A DNA stretch of 64,000 nt, taken from contig JADJAL010000004.1 in the NCBI GenBank assembly GCA_016704305.1, forward strand, positions 246,491-310,490. Reading direction: 5' to 3'. The position numbers were made by a program, and so were the translations under genes. Position 1 is the first letter of the stretch. Every line of letters starts with the position of its first letter. Below, in pieces: positions 37,025 through 45,644 of this stretch. Source of the DNA: Haliea sp. (GTDB taxonomy: Bacteria; Pseudomonadota; Gammaproteobacteria; Pseudomonadales; Halieaceae). The notes under the pieces were generated by a model, which saw nothing but the letters and a program-made list of their open reading frames with translations, was not told the DNA's origin and did no database searches.

Positions 37025-37653
37025 GAGGCGAGGCGCAAGCTGATTTTCACTGTCGATCCTGTCAGGTCCTTCGAAGAGAACAGCGGCACGGTGGCTTCGT
37101 GGATGCCCGGCAGGTCACGCACTTGATCCCACACGTGTTCCCGGTGCAGCAACTGCGTGGCGGTAAACTGCACCAGTTGTTCCAGGCGGGTGGCAAACTC
37201 ATCGCCCAAAAGATGGTGCACGATAATATTGGCTTCCGTCATGTCCACGGGCAATAGCGGCCGCTGCAAGTGTCGGATATGGTGATCATTGACCTCTTCC
37301 AGCAGGCGCAGCGCGAGGAACGCTTCGTCCAGCAGGGCCTCCAGCCCGCCGTCCTGTGGCAGGGCTTCGGGCGGTTGCAGGAAGTAGTCCTCGGCGAGAT
37401 GCAGGAAAGGCGCGGCATAGTCGAAAAAACCCAGGCGCTTGCTGACTGCGGTTACCAGGGTCAGGCAGCTCGGTACGCTGGTGACGTAGCCGGTTATAAA
37501 TGCCATCAGTGCTGACACTGGATCCCCCTCGGGCAACACCAGTTTTTCCTGCAACTGCGGCAGGCGCTGTGCAAGGCGTCCGCGCAATTGTTGGGTTTCG
37601 CCCTCCATTTGTAGCGCGGCCTGGATGGTAGCTCGGATTTCAAGTGAAACCAT
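37021..37653 (-). CDS. Conserved hypothetical protein next to the cox operon
   Basis: 210 residues, no signal peptide or membrane segment, mostly helical and Leu-rich with acidic stretches. I do not recognise a domain. The reading frame is long, ends exactly against yheV with a 4-base convergent overlap, and has the composition of real genes around it. Segments such as FFDYAAPFLHLAEDYFLQPP and EEVNDHHIRHLQ look like a helical bundle. A conserved unknown often sits just upstream of coxB in pseudomonads, so it may be that protein, but I cannot confirm homology. Confidence 0.65.
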   Translation of the reverse strand: MVSLEIRATIQAALQMEGETQQLRGRLAQRLPQLQEKLVLPEGDPVSALMAFITGYVTSVPSCLTLVTAVSKRLGFFDYAAPFLHLAEDYFLQPPEALPQDGGLEALLDEAFLALRLLEEVNDHHIRHLQRPLLPVDMTEANIIVHHLLGDEFATRLEQLVQFTATQLLHREHVWDQVRDLPGIHEATVPLFSSKDLTGSTVKISLRLAS

Positions 37654-38106
37654 GATCGCCCTGATCCCGGGGTGCCTGAGTCTGAACGTGTCGTTACAGG
37701 CTAGTACAAATCCGGGGGTTCGCGAGGGTTATGCCGCAGCCCTGGCTGTCGCTGAGCGTGGCGACCTGGGCAGGCGAGCGAGAGTTTGTGGCCGCCGCGT
37801 CAACAGTTGCGGCGTCTGTCGCAACTACAAAATTACCGAACAGAAAGCAGCGGCAACGAAGTAGGATTTGCGTGACACATCCGCTATAATCCGTGCGTTT
37901 TTTGTGGGTGCGACAATTTGCCGCAGCCAAATAACGTAAATCAATCGGTAAATTCCTGCTGGTAAGTGGGTCAGGGTTGAGGTTGCGACAAAGCAACCTT
38001 GACTCTGCGCGGTTGCTGTTTTCTCTGGGCCGATAGGCGCGGGGCTCCAGGTGCGAAGCAATGCCGGTTAGGCAATCAAAGTTCAAATTACAGGGAGACA
38101 CGGGAA
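37654..38106. promoter_or_regulatory. Upstream region of the cytochrome oxidase operon
   Basis: 453 bp without a convincing gene. It contains the inverted repeat GTTGCG-N8-CGCAAC (37806-37825) and a TATAAT -10-like hexamer at 37885-37890 without a clear -35. These may belong to the coxB promoter, and the repeat could be an operator or hairpin. A purine-rich AGGGAGA lies 13-20 bases before the coxB ATG. Confidence 0.4.
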
Positions 38107-39264
38107 ATGGGTTTTGAAGCGAAGCGGCTGTGCAAGCTCGCGCTTGGTCCTGTGCTGTTGCTGATGAGCGTCCTCGCCATGGCAGCCGGCGGTGAGGTTA
38201 GCGAGTACAACATGGAGCCCGGCGTCACCGAGCTGGGCCACAGGATTTACGATCTTCACATGGTCATCCTGATCATCTGCGTGGTGATCGGTGTGCTCGT
38301 GTTTGGGGTGATGTTTTACTCCATTTATTATCACCGCAAGTCGCGCGGTGCCATACCGGCAACGTTCCATGAAAGCACCAAGGTGGAAATCGCCTGGACC
38401 GTGGTGCCCTTCTTTATCCTGTTGGCCATGGCGGTCCCCGCGACCACCACGTTACTGGATGTTTACGACAACGACGCCGCGGAACTGGACGTTGTCGTCA
38501 CCGGTTATCAGTGGAAATGGAAGTATGAGTACCTGAACGAGAACGGCGAAAACGTCAGTTTTTTCAGCAACCTGCGTACACCCCAGACAGAAATTCAAAA
38601 CACCGAAGCCAAAGGCGAGCACTACCTGCTTGAGGTGGATGAACCTTTGGTATTGCCGGTCAACACGAAAGTGCGCTTTCTGGTCACCGCCAATGACGTG
38701 ATCCATTCATGGTGGGTGCCGCAACTGGCCGTCAAGCGCGATGCGATACCAGGCTTTATCAACGAAGTTTCGAGCAAGCCCACTGAAGAAGGTATTTTCC
38801 GCGGCCAGTGTGCGGAGTTGTGCGGCAGGAACCATGGCTTTATGCCCATCGTGGTCCATGTCGTGAGCAAGGAAGAGTACGCGACGTGGCTGAGTACGAA
38901 GCAGTCCGAAGCGGCTGAGATCAAAGAGTTGATGGCGCAGACCTTTACGCTGGACCAGTTGATGGAACGCGGCAAGGCGGTCTATGACGCGAATTGCCTG
39001 GCCTGTCATGGCGCCAACGGCGAGGGCGGCGTCGGCAAGGCAATCGCCGGCAGCCCCGTTGCCACCGGCGACCTTGGGCATCACCTGGATATAGGTATCA
39101 ACGGCGTGCCCGGAACCGCGATGCAGGCTTTTGGCGGGCAGTTGAACGACGTGGATATGGCGGCGGTCATTACCTACCAGCGCAATGCATTTGGCAACAA
39201 CATGGGCGATATCGTGCAGCCCATTGATGTCTACAACCACAAAAAGGCTAATTGGAGGAGTTAA
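38107..39264 (+). CDS. coxB: Cytochrome c oxidase subunit II with fused cytochrome c domain (caa3 type)
   Basis: 385 residues. A signal peptide (LLLMSVLAMAAGG) and two membrane helices (about 40-115) precede the CuA cupredoxin domain. That domain has GYQWKWKYEY and the copper site CAELCGRNHGFM, preceded by a binding His (VIHSWWVP). From about residue 285 a cytochrome c domain is fused: CLACHGANGEGG for heme binding and GTAMQAFGG with a candidate Met ligand. The fusion makes a caa3-type oxidase. It is first in the operon; coxA starts just after its stop. Confidence 0.96.
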   Translation: MGFEAKRLCKLALGPVLLLMSVLAMAAGGEVSEYNMEPGVTELGHRIYDLHMVILIICVVIGVLVFGVMFYSIYYHRKSRGAIPATFHESTKVEIAWTVVPFFILLAMAVPATTTLLDVYDNDAAELDVVVTGYQWKWKYEYLNENGENVSFFSNLRTPQTEIQNTEAKGEHYLLEVDEPLVLPVNTKVRFLVTANDVIHSWWVPQLAVKRDAIPGFINEVSSKPTEEGIFRGQCAELCGRNHGFMPIVVHVVSKEEYATWLSTKQSEAAEIKELMAQTFTLDQLMERGKAVYDANCLACHGANGEGGVGKAIAGSPVATGDLGHHLDIGINGVPGTAMQAFGGQLNDVDMAAVITYQRNAFGNNMGDIVQPIDVYNHKKANWRS

Positions 39265-39266
39265 CG

Positions 39267-40862
39267 ATGGTCGATCATCATCACGGCGATCACCACCACG
39301 GTCCGGCCAAGGGCCTCGGCCGGTGGTTGTTTACAACGAACCATAAAGACATCGGGACGATGTACCTGTGGTTCTCGTTTTGCATGTTCATTTTGGGTGG
39401 CACCTTTGCCATGATCATTCGTGCCGAGCTGTTCCAGCCAGGCATGCAGCTGGTGGAGCCCGAGTTTTTTAACCAGATGACCACGCTGCACGGCCTCGTC
39501 ATGGTGTTTGGGGCGATCATGCCCTCCTTCGTCGGCCTGGCTAACTGGCTGATTCCGATGATGATCGGGGCGCCGGACATGGCGTTGCCGCGCATGAACA
39601 ACTGGAGCTTCTGGATACTGCCCCCGACGTTCCTGTTGCTGGCCTCAACCCTGTTCATGGAAGGTGGCGCGCCGCAGGCGGGCTGGACGTTCTACGCCCC
39701 GCTGTCGACGACGTATGCCGGCCCTTCCGTGACGTATTTCATTTTCTGTATCCACGTGCTGGGCCTGTCCTCGATCATGGGGTCGATCAATATTATCGCC
39801 ACGGTAATGAACATGCGGGCACCGGGCATGACCTACATGAAGATGCCGCTGTTCGTCTGGACCTGGTTGATCACCGCATTCCTGCTGGTGGCGGTAATGC
39901 CGGTGCTGGCGGGCGCGGTAACGATGATGCTGATGGACGTGCATTTTGGCACCAGCTTCTTCTCCGCTGCCGGCGGCGGCGACCCGGTATTGTTCCAGCA
40001 TGTGTTCTGGTTCTTCGGTCATCCCGAGGTATACATCATCATCCTGCCGGCTTTCGGCGTGGTGTCGCAGATCATTCCCGCGTTTTCCCGCAAGCCGCTG
40101 TTCGGTTACGACTCCATGGTGTACGCCACGGCGTCCATCGCGTTCCTGTCGTTTATCGTGTGGGCGCACCACATGTACACCGTGGGCATGCCCGTTGCCG
40201 GCGAACTGTTCTTTATGTATGCCACCATGCTTATCGCGGTCCCAACCGGGGTGAAAGTGTTCAACTGGGTCTCCACCATGTGGCGCGGTTCACTGTCGTT
40301 CGAGACGCCCATGCTGTTCTCGATCGGCTTCCTGGTGCTGTTCACCATCGGCGGCTTTACCGGCCTGATGTTGTCGATCGCGCCTTCTGACTTCCAGTAC
40401 CACGACTCCTACTTTGTCGTTGCTCACTTCCACTATGTGATGGTGGCGGGTGCGGTATTCAGCATGACGGCGGCCGTGTACTACTGGCTGCCCAAGTGGT
40501 GCGGCCGTATGTACAACGAAACCATGGGCAAAACGCATTTCTGGATCTCCTTCATTGGCTTTAACCTGGCTTTCTTCCCACAGCACTTCGTGGGATTGGC
40601 AGGCATGCCGCGCCGGATTCCGGATTACGCGCTGCAGTTTGCGGACTTCAATATGCTGTCCAGTATCGGCGCATTCATTTACGGCGCGTCGCAAATACTG
40701 TGGTTGTATAACGTGATAGCGACCATCGTAGCCGGCAAACCGGTGCACGATGCGAAAGTCTGGGATGGTGCGGAAGGCCTGGAGTGGACGGTGCCGACGC
40801 CGGCGCCCTACCATACTTTCGAGACGCCACCGAAGATCGATCCGGCACACGCGCACTCATAA
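39267..40862 (+). CDS. coxA: Cytochrome c oxidase subunit I
   Basis: 531 residues from ATG 39267 behind GGAGGAG; the TTG at 39252 overlaps coxB and is less likely. It has a His-rich N-terminus (HHHGDHHHG) and twelve membrane helices. The binuclear centre and cross-linked His-Tyr region are in GHPEVYIIILPAFGVVSQII and WAHHMYTVGMP. Heme ligands are in YFVVAHFHYVMV and TLHGLVMVFG. It reduces O2 and pumps protons. Confidence 0.98.
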   Translation: MVDHHHGDHHHGPAKGLGRWLFTTNHKDIGTMYLWFSFCMFILGGTFAMIIRAELFQPGMQLVEPEFFNQMTTLHGLVMVFGAIMPSFVGLANWLIPMMIGAPDMALPRMNNWSFWILPPTFLLLASTLFMEGGAPQAGWTFYAPLSTTYAGPSVTYFIFCIHVLGLSSIMGSINIIATVMNMRAPGMTYMKMPLFVWTWLITAFLLVAVMPVLAGAVTMMLMDVHFGTSFFSAAGGGDPVLFQHVFWFFGHPEVYIIILPAFGVVSQIIPAFSRKPLFGYDSMVYATASIAFLSFIVWAHHMYTVGMPVAGELFFMYATMLIAVPTGVKVFNWVSTMWRGSLSFETPMLFSIGFLVLFTIGGFTGLMLSIAPSDFQYHDSYFVVAHFHYVMVAGAVFSMTAAVYYWLPKWCGRMYNETMGKTHFWISFIGFNLAFFPQHFVGLAGMPRRIPDYALQFADFNMLSSIGAFIYGASQILWLYNVIATIVAGKPVHDAKVWDGAEGLEWTVPTPAPYHTFETPPKIDPAHAHS

Positions 40863-40878
40863 GTCGGTTTGGTGACAC

Positions 40879-41439
40879 ATGCTTCGATTGAGCGCTAATC
40901 CCACCATCAATACCGTGATCAAGCTGGTTGCGGTAGCGGTGACGATGTTCGCGTTTGTGTTTGTCGTGATGGTGCCGCTTTACAATGTGTTGTGTGACGC
41001 GCTGGGCATCAATGGCAAGCCAGCCGCGCAGGCGTACACTGCGGCTCCAGCCCAGGTCGACGAGAGCCGTACGGTGACGATTCAGTTCATCGCCAGCAAC
41101 AACGAAGGCATGCCATGGGAATTCGCGCCGAGCACGACCATGATGAAGGTGCATCCCGGCGCGGTGAACGGCACGGTGTTTCATGCGCGCAATCCGCTGC
41201 CGGTAGCGATGGTGGCCCAGGCCATACCCAGCATTTCGCCCGCGAGGGCGGCGCAGTATTTTCACAAGACAGAGTGTTTCTGCTTTAACCAGCAGCCACT
41301 GGAAGGGGAAACGTCGGCGGAATTGCCGCTGCAGTTTATCGTCGATCAGGATCTGCCGCGCGACATCGGCACCATTACCCTGTCGTACACAATGTTTGAT
41401 GTAACAGATATGGTGGGCGCAGCAGTCGTCGCTCGCTAA
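40879..41439 (+). CDS. ctaG: Cytochrome c oxidase assembly protein CtaG/Cox11
   Basis: 186 residues: one N-terminal membrane helix (LVAVAVTMFAFVFVVMVPLY) and a periplasmic immunoglobulin-like domain. The copper-binding CFCF motif is in KTECFCFNQQPL. It delivers copper to the CuB site of subunit I. It lies between coxA and coxC as usual. Its stop is followed after only 29 bp by the annotated start of a shortened coxC. Confidence 0.95.
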   Translation: MLRLSANPTINTVIKLVAVAVTMFAFVFVVMVPLYNVLCDALGINGKPAAQAYTAAPAQVDESRTVTIQFIASNNEGMPWEFAPSTTMMKVHPGAVNGTVFHARNPLPVAMVAQAIPSISPARAAQYFHKTECFCFNQQPLEGETSAELPLQFIVDQDLPRDIGTITLSYTMFDVTDMVGAAVVAR

Positions 41440-41468
41440 AGCGCGGGATCCGGGAAAATATCGCTGGC

Positions 41469-42197
41469 ATGAACAGCGCGCAGCTGAAAAAGTCCTACGT
41501 GCTGGGCATGTTCTGGTTCATCTTTTCCGAGGTGATGTTCTTCTTTGCGTTCTTTGGTGCGTTGTTTTACGTGCGCAATCTGGTGGGGCCGTGGCTAGCC
41601 GGTGAAGGAGAAGGCGGTCGCATGAACCACCTGCTGTGGCCCGGTTTTGAATTCTCCTGGCCGATGATGCAGACGCCCCAGGAAGCGGTGGGCGGAGCGG
41701 CAGCGCAAGCTATCGCCAACAACGGGGCTTTCACCAGCCCCCACACCAGTATGTCTTTCGCGGACGCCCACGTTTGGTGGCACTGGCTCCCGATGTGGAA
41801 CACATTGGTGCTGCTGACTTCCAGTTTGACTTGCCACTTCGCGCACAGCGGTATTCTCGCTGGCAACAGAAAGAAATTTAACCTGTGGCTGACGGTTACG
41901 GTCCTGTTGGGCATGATCTTCCTGGGCTTGCAGGCCATGGAATACCATGAAGCCTACGCTGAATTCGGCCTAACGCTGAATGCTGGTATCTATGGCTCCA
42001 CGTTCTTCATGCTGACCGGCTTCCACGGCTTCCATGTGTTCATGGGCATGACCATGCTGTTGATCCAGTTGTTGCGCTCCGTGATTGGCAAGCAGTTCAC
42101 CGCTACCGACCACTTCGGCTTTGAGGCATCGAGCTGGTACTGGCACTTTGTGGACGTGGTGTGGGTATTCCTGTTCCTGTTCGTCTACATACTGTAG
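41469..42197 (+). pseudogene. coxC: Cytochrome c oxidase subunit III, 5' part missing
   Basis: 242 residues where relatives have about 290. The reading begins at NSAQLKKSYVLGMFWFIFSE, which in intact proteins follows roughly 70 residues holding two membrane helices. Directly upstream, in the same frame and with no start codon, codons for IRENIAG (41448-41468) match the conserved VIRES-x-AG lead-in of pseudomonad CoxC. So the 5' part has been lost between the ctaG stop and about 41448. The remainder (TGFHGFHVFMGM, FGFEASSWYWHFVDVVWV) is normal. It is a real deletion or an assembly loss. Confidence 0.85.
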
Positions 42198-42244
42198 GGG
42201 CGCCCGGCTAGGGGCGTACCGGCTGCGGGCGCCCGGCTAGGGGC
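42198..42244. repeat. Tandem-like direct repeat after coxC
   Basis: An 18-bp unit, GGGCGCCCGGCTAGGGGC, occurs at 42198-42215 and again at 42227-42244, separated by 11 bp. It begins at the end of the coxC stop, and the second copy covers the stop codon of the minus-strand DUF2909 gene. Each copy holds GGGCGCCC, an 8-bp palindrome. It could act in transcript ends between the convergent genes, but there is no T tract. Confidence 0.6.
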
Positions 42245-42497
42245 TTGCAGTCGGTTCATCCTGGGTTGCCTGTGGCGCGGGCCCGGGATCCCAGGGATTC
42301 ATGTGCCCCAGTTGTCCGGTTGCCACGCCATAAAAGATCAGCGCCATCAGCACTGCGGCGATACTGAGCCTGACACCCAGGGAGTGAAATGTGCGCCGTT
42401 GCTTTGCGTCACCCTGGTCCAGCATCAGATAGTAGAACCCGCTTCCCAGGCTGGCGACCAACGCCAGCATCAATACGATAATTGCAGCTTTTAACAA
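42237..42497 (-). CDS. DUF2909 twin-transmembrane protein
   Basis: 86 residues from TTG 42497, seven bases after AAGGAG, a decisive ribosome site; the longer frame to 42542 lacks one. Two membrane helices (AAIIVLMLALVASLGSGFYYL and LSIAAVLMALIFYGVATGQL) flank a basic loop (DQGDAKQRRTFHSLG), as in the small DUF2909 proteins found inside cox operons. It is encoded opposite to its neighbours, as in Pseudomonas. It is probably an oxidase assembly or accessory factor; role unknown. Confidence 0.8.
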   Translation of the reverse strand: MLKAAIIVLMLALVASLGSGFYYLMLDQGDAKQRRTFHSLGVRLSIAAVLMALIFYGVATGQLGHMNPWDPGPAPQATQDEPTASP

Positions 42498-42561
42498 TGG
42501 GTATCTCCTTCTATAGTGCGGTGCAGTATAAACCAGTCGCAAGACATTGCGCTGGGGCGGG

Positions 42562-43335
42562 ATGATGAGTACGTCAAAACCCGAATTTCAGTTTGAGTTT
42601 GAGTGGCGCATTACGGTGTTTGCCGCGCTGCTGGTGCCGCTGATGGTCGGTCTGGGATTCTGGCAATTACACCGGGCCGACGAAAAGACGGCATTGGCAG
42701 CAGCCTTTGAGACACGACAACAGCAGCCTCCCGCCACGCTGTCCATGTTGTGGGACCAGCCTGCGGAATTGTTAGCGTATGCACCGGTGCGAATCAGTGG
42801 CCACTTTGTACCGGGCGCGTATTTTCTGTTGGATAACCAGACTCGTGATGGCCAGGTAGGGTATGAGGTGCTGAGTGTCATGCAACTGGCCGACGCCGGT
42901 GGCAGCGTGCTGGTTAATCGCGGCTGGTTGGCCGGCGCCGCGAACAGGCAATCGCTGCCGCAGGTGCCGACAGTCGACGGACAGGTGGACATCACCGGGC
43001 ACGTATATGTCGCGCCGGGGGCGCCTTTCCTGCTGGCGGAACAGCAATTCGACAACGACTGGCCAAAACGCGTACAAGCCATCGAAATGGCTAAATTCAC
43101 GCCGCTGATTGCTGAGCAGGTGGCAGGCCGGGTCTTTCCATATCCGGTGCGCATTAATGCCGGCGAACGCGGTGCGTTGGCAGTGAACTGGCAGATCATG
43201 AACGCGACGCCGCAGAAGCACCAGGCGTACGCGGTACAGTGGTTTGCAATGGCGGCGACACTTTTTGTGATTTACCTGTTGCGCAGCAGCAACGCATGGG
43301 AATTCTTGACGGGTTCAGGGAGAGCGGAAAAGTAA
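42562..43335 (+). CDS. SURF1-family cytochrome oxidase assembly protein
   Basis: About 257 residues, starting at ATG 42562 or 42565. Two membrane helices, one near the N-terminus (VFAALLVPLMVGLGFWQLHRA) and one near the C-terminus (YAVQWFAMAATLFVIYLL), flank a periplasmic domain. The family motifs are GFWQLHRADEK, VLVNRGWLA and the late HQAYAVQWF. SURF1 helps insert heme A into subunit I. The stop abuts the next ATG (TAAATG), so expression is coupled. Confidence 0.93.
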   Translation: MMSTSKPEFQFEFEWRITVFAALLVPLMVGLGFWQLHRADEKTALAAAFETRQQQPPATLSMLWDQPAELLAYAPVRISGHFVPGAYFLLDNQTRDGQVGYEVLSVMQLADAGGSVLVNRGWLAGAANRQSLPQVPTVDGQVDITGHVYVAPGAPFLLAEQQFDNDWPKRVQAIEMAKFTPLIAEQVAGRVFPYPVRINAGERGALAVNWQIMNATPQKHQAYAVQWFAMAATLFVIYLLRSSNAWEFLTGSGRAEK

Positions 43336-44001
43336 ATGAAAGATTCCAGCCCTGCGCGCAGCAACCGCATGATCCTGCTACTGATCGGCGGGATTCCGGT
43401 CACGATGATCCTGACGGCCACGTGGCTGTGGTTTTTCGTGGTGCGCGGTGACCTGGACCTGGTGGGTGTGCTTGGCACCGCCAACCGGGGCATGCTCGTA
43501 CAACCGCCGCGTCAATTGAATGAGCTCACCCTGCGCGATGAAACGGGCGCAGTGGTGGCCTTTTCCGACCTTGAGCCGCGTTGGGCGATGGTGATTCCCG
43601 CTGCGGGTGGACACTGTGGCGAATCCTGTGAGAAGACGCTCTATGTGACGCGGCAGATTCATGTGGCAATGGGCAAAGAGTTCAATCGACTGCGGCGCCT
43701 GTATATCAGCGACCACTCCGCGCAGGATACGCAGCTCGCGGTGAGCGCTCTCAGCGATGGCCACCCTGCACCGGCTGCCAATGCGTTTGCCAAATACCTG
43801 GCAACCGAGCACCGGGACTTGCAGGGCCTGACATTGTCCGCCCTGGATTACACGAAGCTTTTTCCGGAGTACGGTACCGACTCCAGCGTCTGGTACCTGG
43901 TAGACCCAGCGGGCTGGATTATGATGTCCTACAACGATCAGGTGCCGTATAAAGATGTCATCGCAGACCTCAAGTTCCTGCTCAAGAATTACGGTGGCTA
44001 A
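43336..44001 (+). CDS. Membrane-anchored thioredoxin-like protein of the cox operon
   Basis: 221 residues. One N-terminal membrane helix (MILLLIGGIPVTMILTATWLWFF) precedes a periplasmic domain with GGHCGESCEKTLY. That C-x3-C lies where Sco and thioredoxin-like proteins have their copper or redox site. The end (SSVWYLVDPAGWIMMSYND) is also Sco-like. It sits between SURF1 and ctaB, where pseudomonads keep an uncharacterised protein followed by ctaA. It likely assists metal or thiol chemistry in oxidase assembly; this is inference. Confidence 0.78.
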   Translation: MKDSSPARSNRMILLLIGGIPVTMILTATWLWFFVVRGDLDLVGVLGTANRGMLVQPPRQLNELTLRDETGAVVAFSDLEPRWAMVIPAAGGHCGESCEKTLYVTRQIHVAMGKEFNRLRRLYISDHSAQDTQLAVSALSDGHPAPAANAFAKYLATEHRDLQGLTLSALDYTKLFPEYGTDSSVWYLVDPAGWIMMSYNDQVPYKDVIADLKFLLKNYGG

Positions 44002-44007
44002 AGGCGC

Positions 44008-44907
44008 ATGACAAATCAACAGCATACCGGCGTGGTGAGTTGGCGCGACTACAAGGAGTTGACCAAACCCAACGTTGTCCTGCTGATGATTCTCACATCG
44101 GCAATAGGCATGTTCATGGCGGTGCCGGGTATGGTGCCGCTGGAAATTCTCGTGCTGGGCAACCTGGGCATAGCACTGTGTGCAGGCTCTGCCGCCGCGG
44201 TTAACCATCTGGTTGACCAGCATGTGGACGAGAAAATGGCGCGCACGCACAACCGTCCTATCGCACAGGGGCGGGTGAGCAACACGCAGGCCGCGCTGTT
44301 CGCCACCGTGCTCGGCGGCCTCGGCATGACCATCCTGTTTGTCTGGATCAACGCGCTCACCGCGTGGCTGACGCTCGCATCGCTGGTGGGTTATGCGTTC
44401 GTCTATACGATGTTCCTGAAGCGCGCCACACCGCAAAATATTGTCATTGGCGGCCTGGCCGGGGCGGCGCCGCCGCTGCTCGGCTGGACGGCGGTCACCG
44501 GTGAAATCCACGGTCACGCCCTGTTGTTGGTGCTGATTATTTTCGCCTGGACGCCACCGCACTTTTGGGCGTTGGCAATACACCGGCGCGAGGAATACGC
44601 GCTGGTTGCGATACCGATGCTGCCGGTCACGCACGGCGTGGCGTTCACCAAGCTCCATATCCTGCTGTACACCATCCTGATGTTCCTGATCACCCTGCTG
44701 CCCTTTGCGACGCACATGAGTGGGCCGCTGTACCTGCTCGGTGCGGTGGTGCTGGGTGGCGGCTTCCTGTACTGGGCGATCGAACTGATGCGCGGCAAGA
44801 ATCCGAATGCGCCGATGGAGACATTCAAGTATTCCATCATTTACCTGATGGCACTGTTTGTGGTCATGCTGGTCGATCATTACGTCTTTCCGGTGAGAAC
44901 GCTATGA
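44008..44907 (+). CDS. ctaB: Protoheme IX farnesyltransferase (heme O synthase)
   Basis: 299 residues and about eight to nine membrane helices of the UbiA fold. Prenyl-diphosphate binding motifs are NHLVDQHVDEKMARTHNRP and the later REEYALVAIPMLPV. It makes heme O from protoheme. Heme A synthase (ctaA), expected immediately upstream in related operons, is missing: only 6 bp separate this start from the preceding stop. It overlaps the Sco gene by 4 bases. Confidence 0.96.
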   Translation: MTNQQHTGVVSWRDYKELTKPNVVLLMILTSAIGMFMAVPGMVPLEILVLGNLGIALCAGSAAAVNHLVDQHVDEKMARTHNRPIAQGRVSNTQAALFATVLGGLGMTILFVWINALTAWLTLASLVGYAFVYTMFLKRATPQNIVIGGLAGAAPPLLGWTAVTGEIHGHALLLVLIIFAWTPPHFWALAIHRREEYALVAIPMLPVTHGVAFTKLHILLYTILMFLITLLPFATHMSGPLYLLGAVVLGGGFLYWAIELMRGKNPNAPMETFKYSIIYLMALFVVMLVDHYVFPVRTL

Positions 44908-45548
44908 GCCAGTCCCGTAATATCAAGCTGACGGTTGTCGGCCTGCTGGTCGTGATCGCGGTGATCGTTGGCGGATTCGTGTACCGGGTCTCGCTGCCCC
45001 GCGTGATGACCGCATCGGAGATGAAGATCAACGATCTCTACCTGCTCGATACGCCGCGCGATATCGGGGAGTTTTCTCTGCTCGACCACCATGGCGAGGT
45101 ATTTGATCGGGAGCGGCTCAAGGGGCGCTGGACGCTGGTGTTTTTTGGCTTCACGTACTGCCCGGATATCTGCCCCACCACCATGGCCTTCCTCAATCAG
45201 TTCATGGCCAGCCTGGATGGGACCGAGGCACAGGACACGCAGGTGGTGATGGTGTCCGTGGATCCCGCTCGGGATACCGTGCAACAACTGGCCAGTTATG
45301 TGCCCTTCTTCAATCCCGAATTTATCGGCGTGACCGGCGATTTCCTCGATATCCACCGCTTGGCGACGGCGCTTAATACACCCTTCCGTAAAGTAACGGG
45401 CGCAGGGGACGACTATCTGGTGGATCATAGTGCCAATGTGGTGCTGATAAATCCGCGCGGGGATTACCACGGCTTTTTCAAAGCACCGCTGGACCTGGCG
45501 AAAATGAAAGTGACTTATCGCTCTGCCAGATATCTTTGGGAGCAGTAG
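44904..45548 (+). CDS. SCO1/SenC-family copper chaperone
   Basis: 214 residues from ATG 44904, overlapping the ctaB stop. One N-terminal membrane helix (LTVVGLLVVIAVIVGGFVY) leads to a thioredoxin fold with the copper site FTYCPDICPTT (C-x3-C) and the third ligand His in YLVDHSANVVLINPRG. It delivers copper to CuA of subunit II. It ends the operon. GCCCTT-N4-AAGGGC (45558-45573) follows without a T tract. Confidence 0.94.
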   Translation: MSQSRNIKLTVVGLLVVIAVIVGGFVYRVSLPRVMTASEMKINDLYLLDTPRDIGEFSLLDHHGEVFDRERLKGRWTLVFFGFTYCPDICPTTMAFLNQFMASLDGTEAQDTQVVMVSVDPARDTVQQLASYVPFFNPEFIGVTGDFLDIHRLATALNTPFRKVTGAGDDYLVDHSANVVLINPRGDYHGFFKAPLDLAKMKVTYRSARYLWEQ

Positions 45549-45644
45549 GGTTTTAGAGCCCTTTACCAAGGGCGGGCGCTTACTAACATAATACGAATTG
45601 GCCGGCTGCATGCACAGACGGCACATTACACAGAGAGTTCTATT

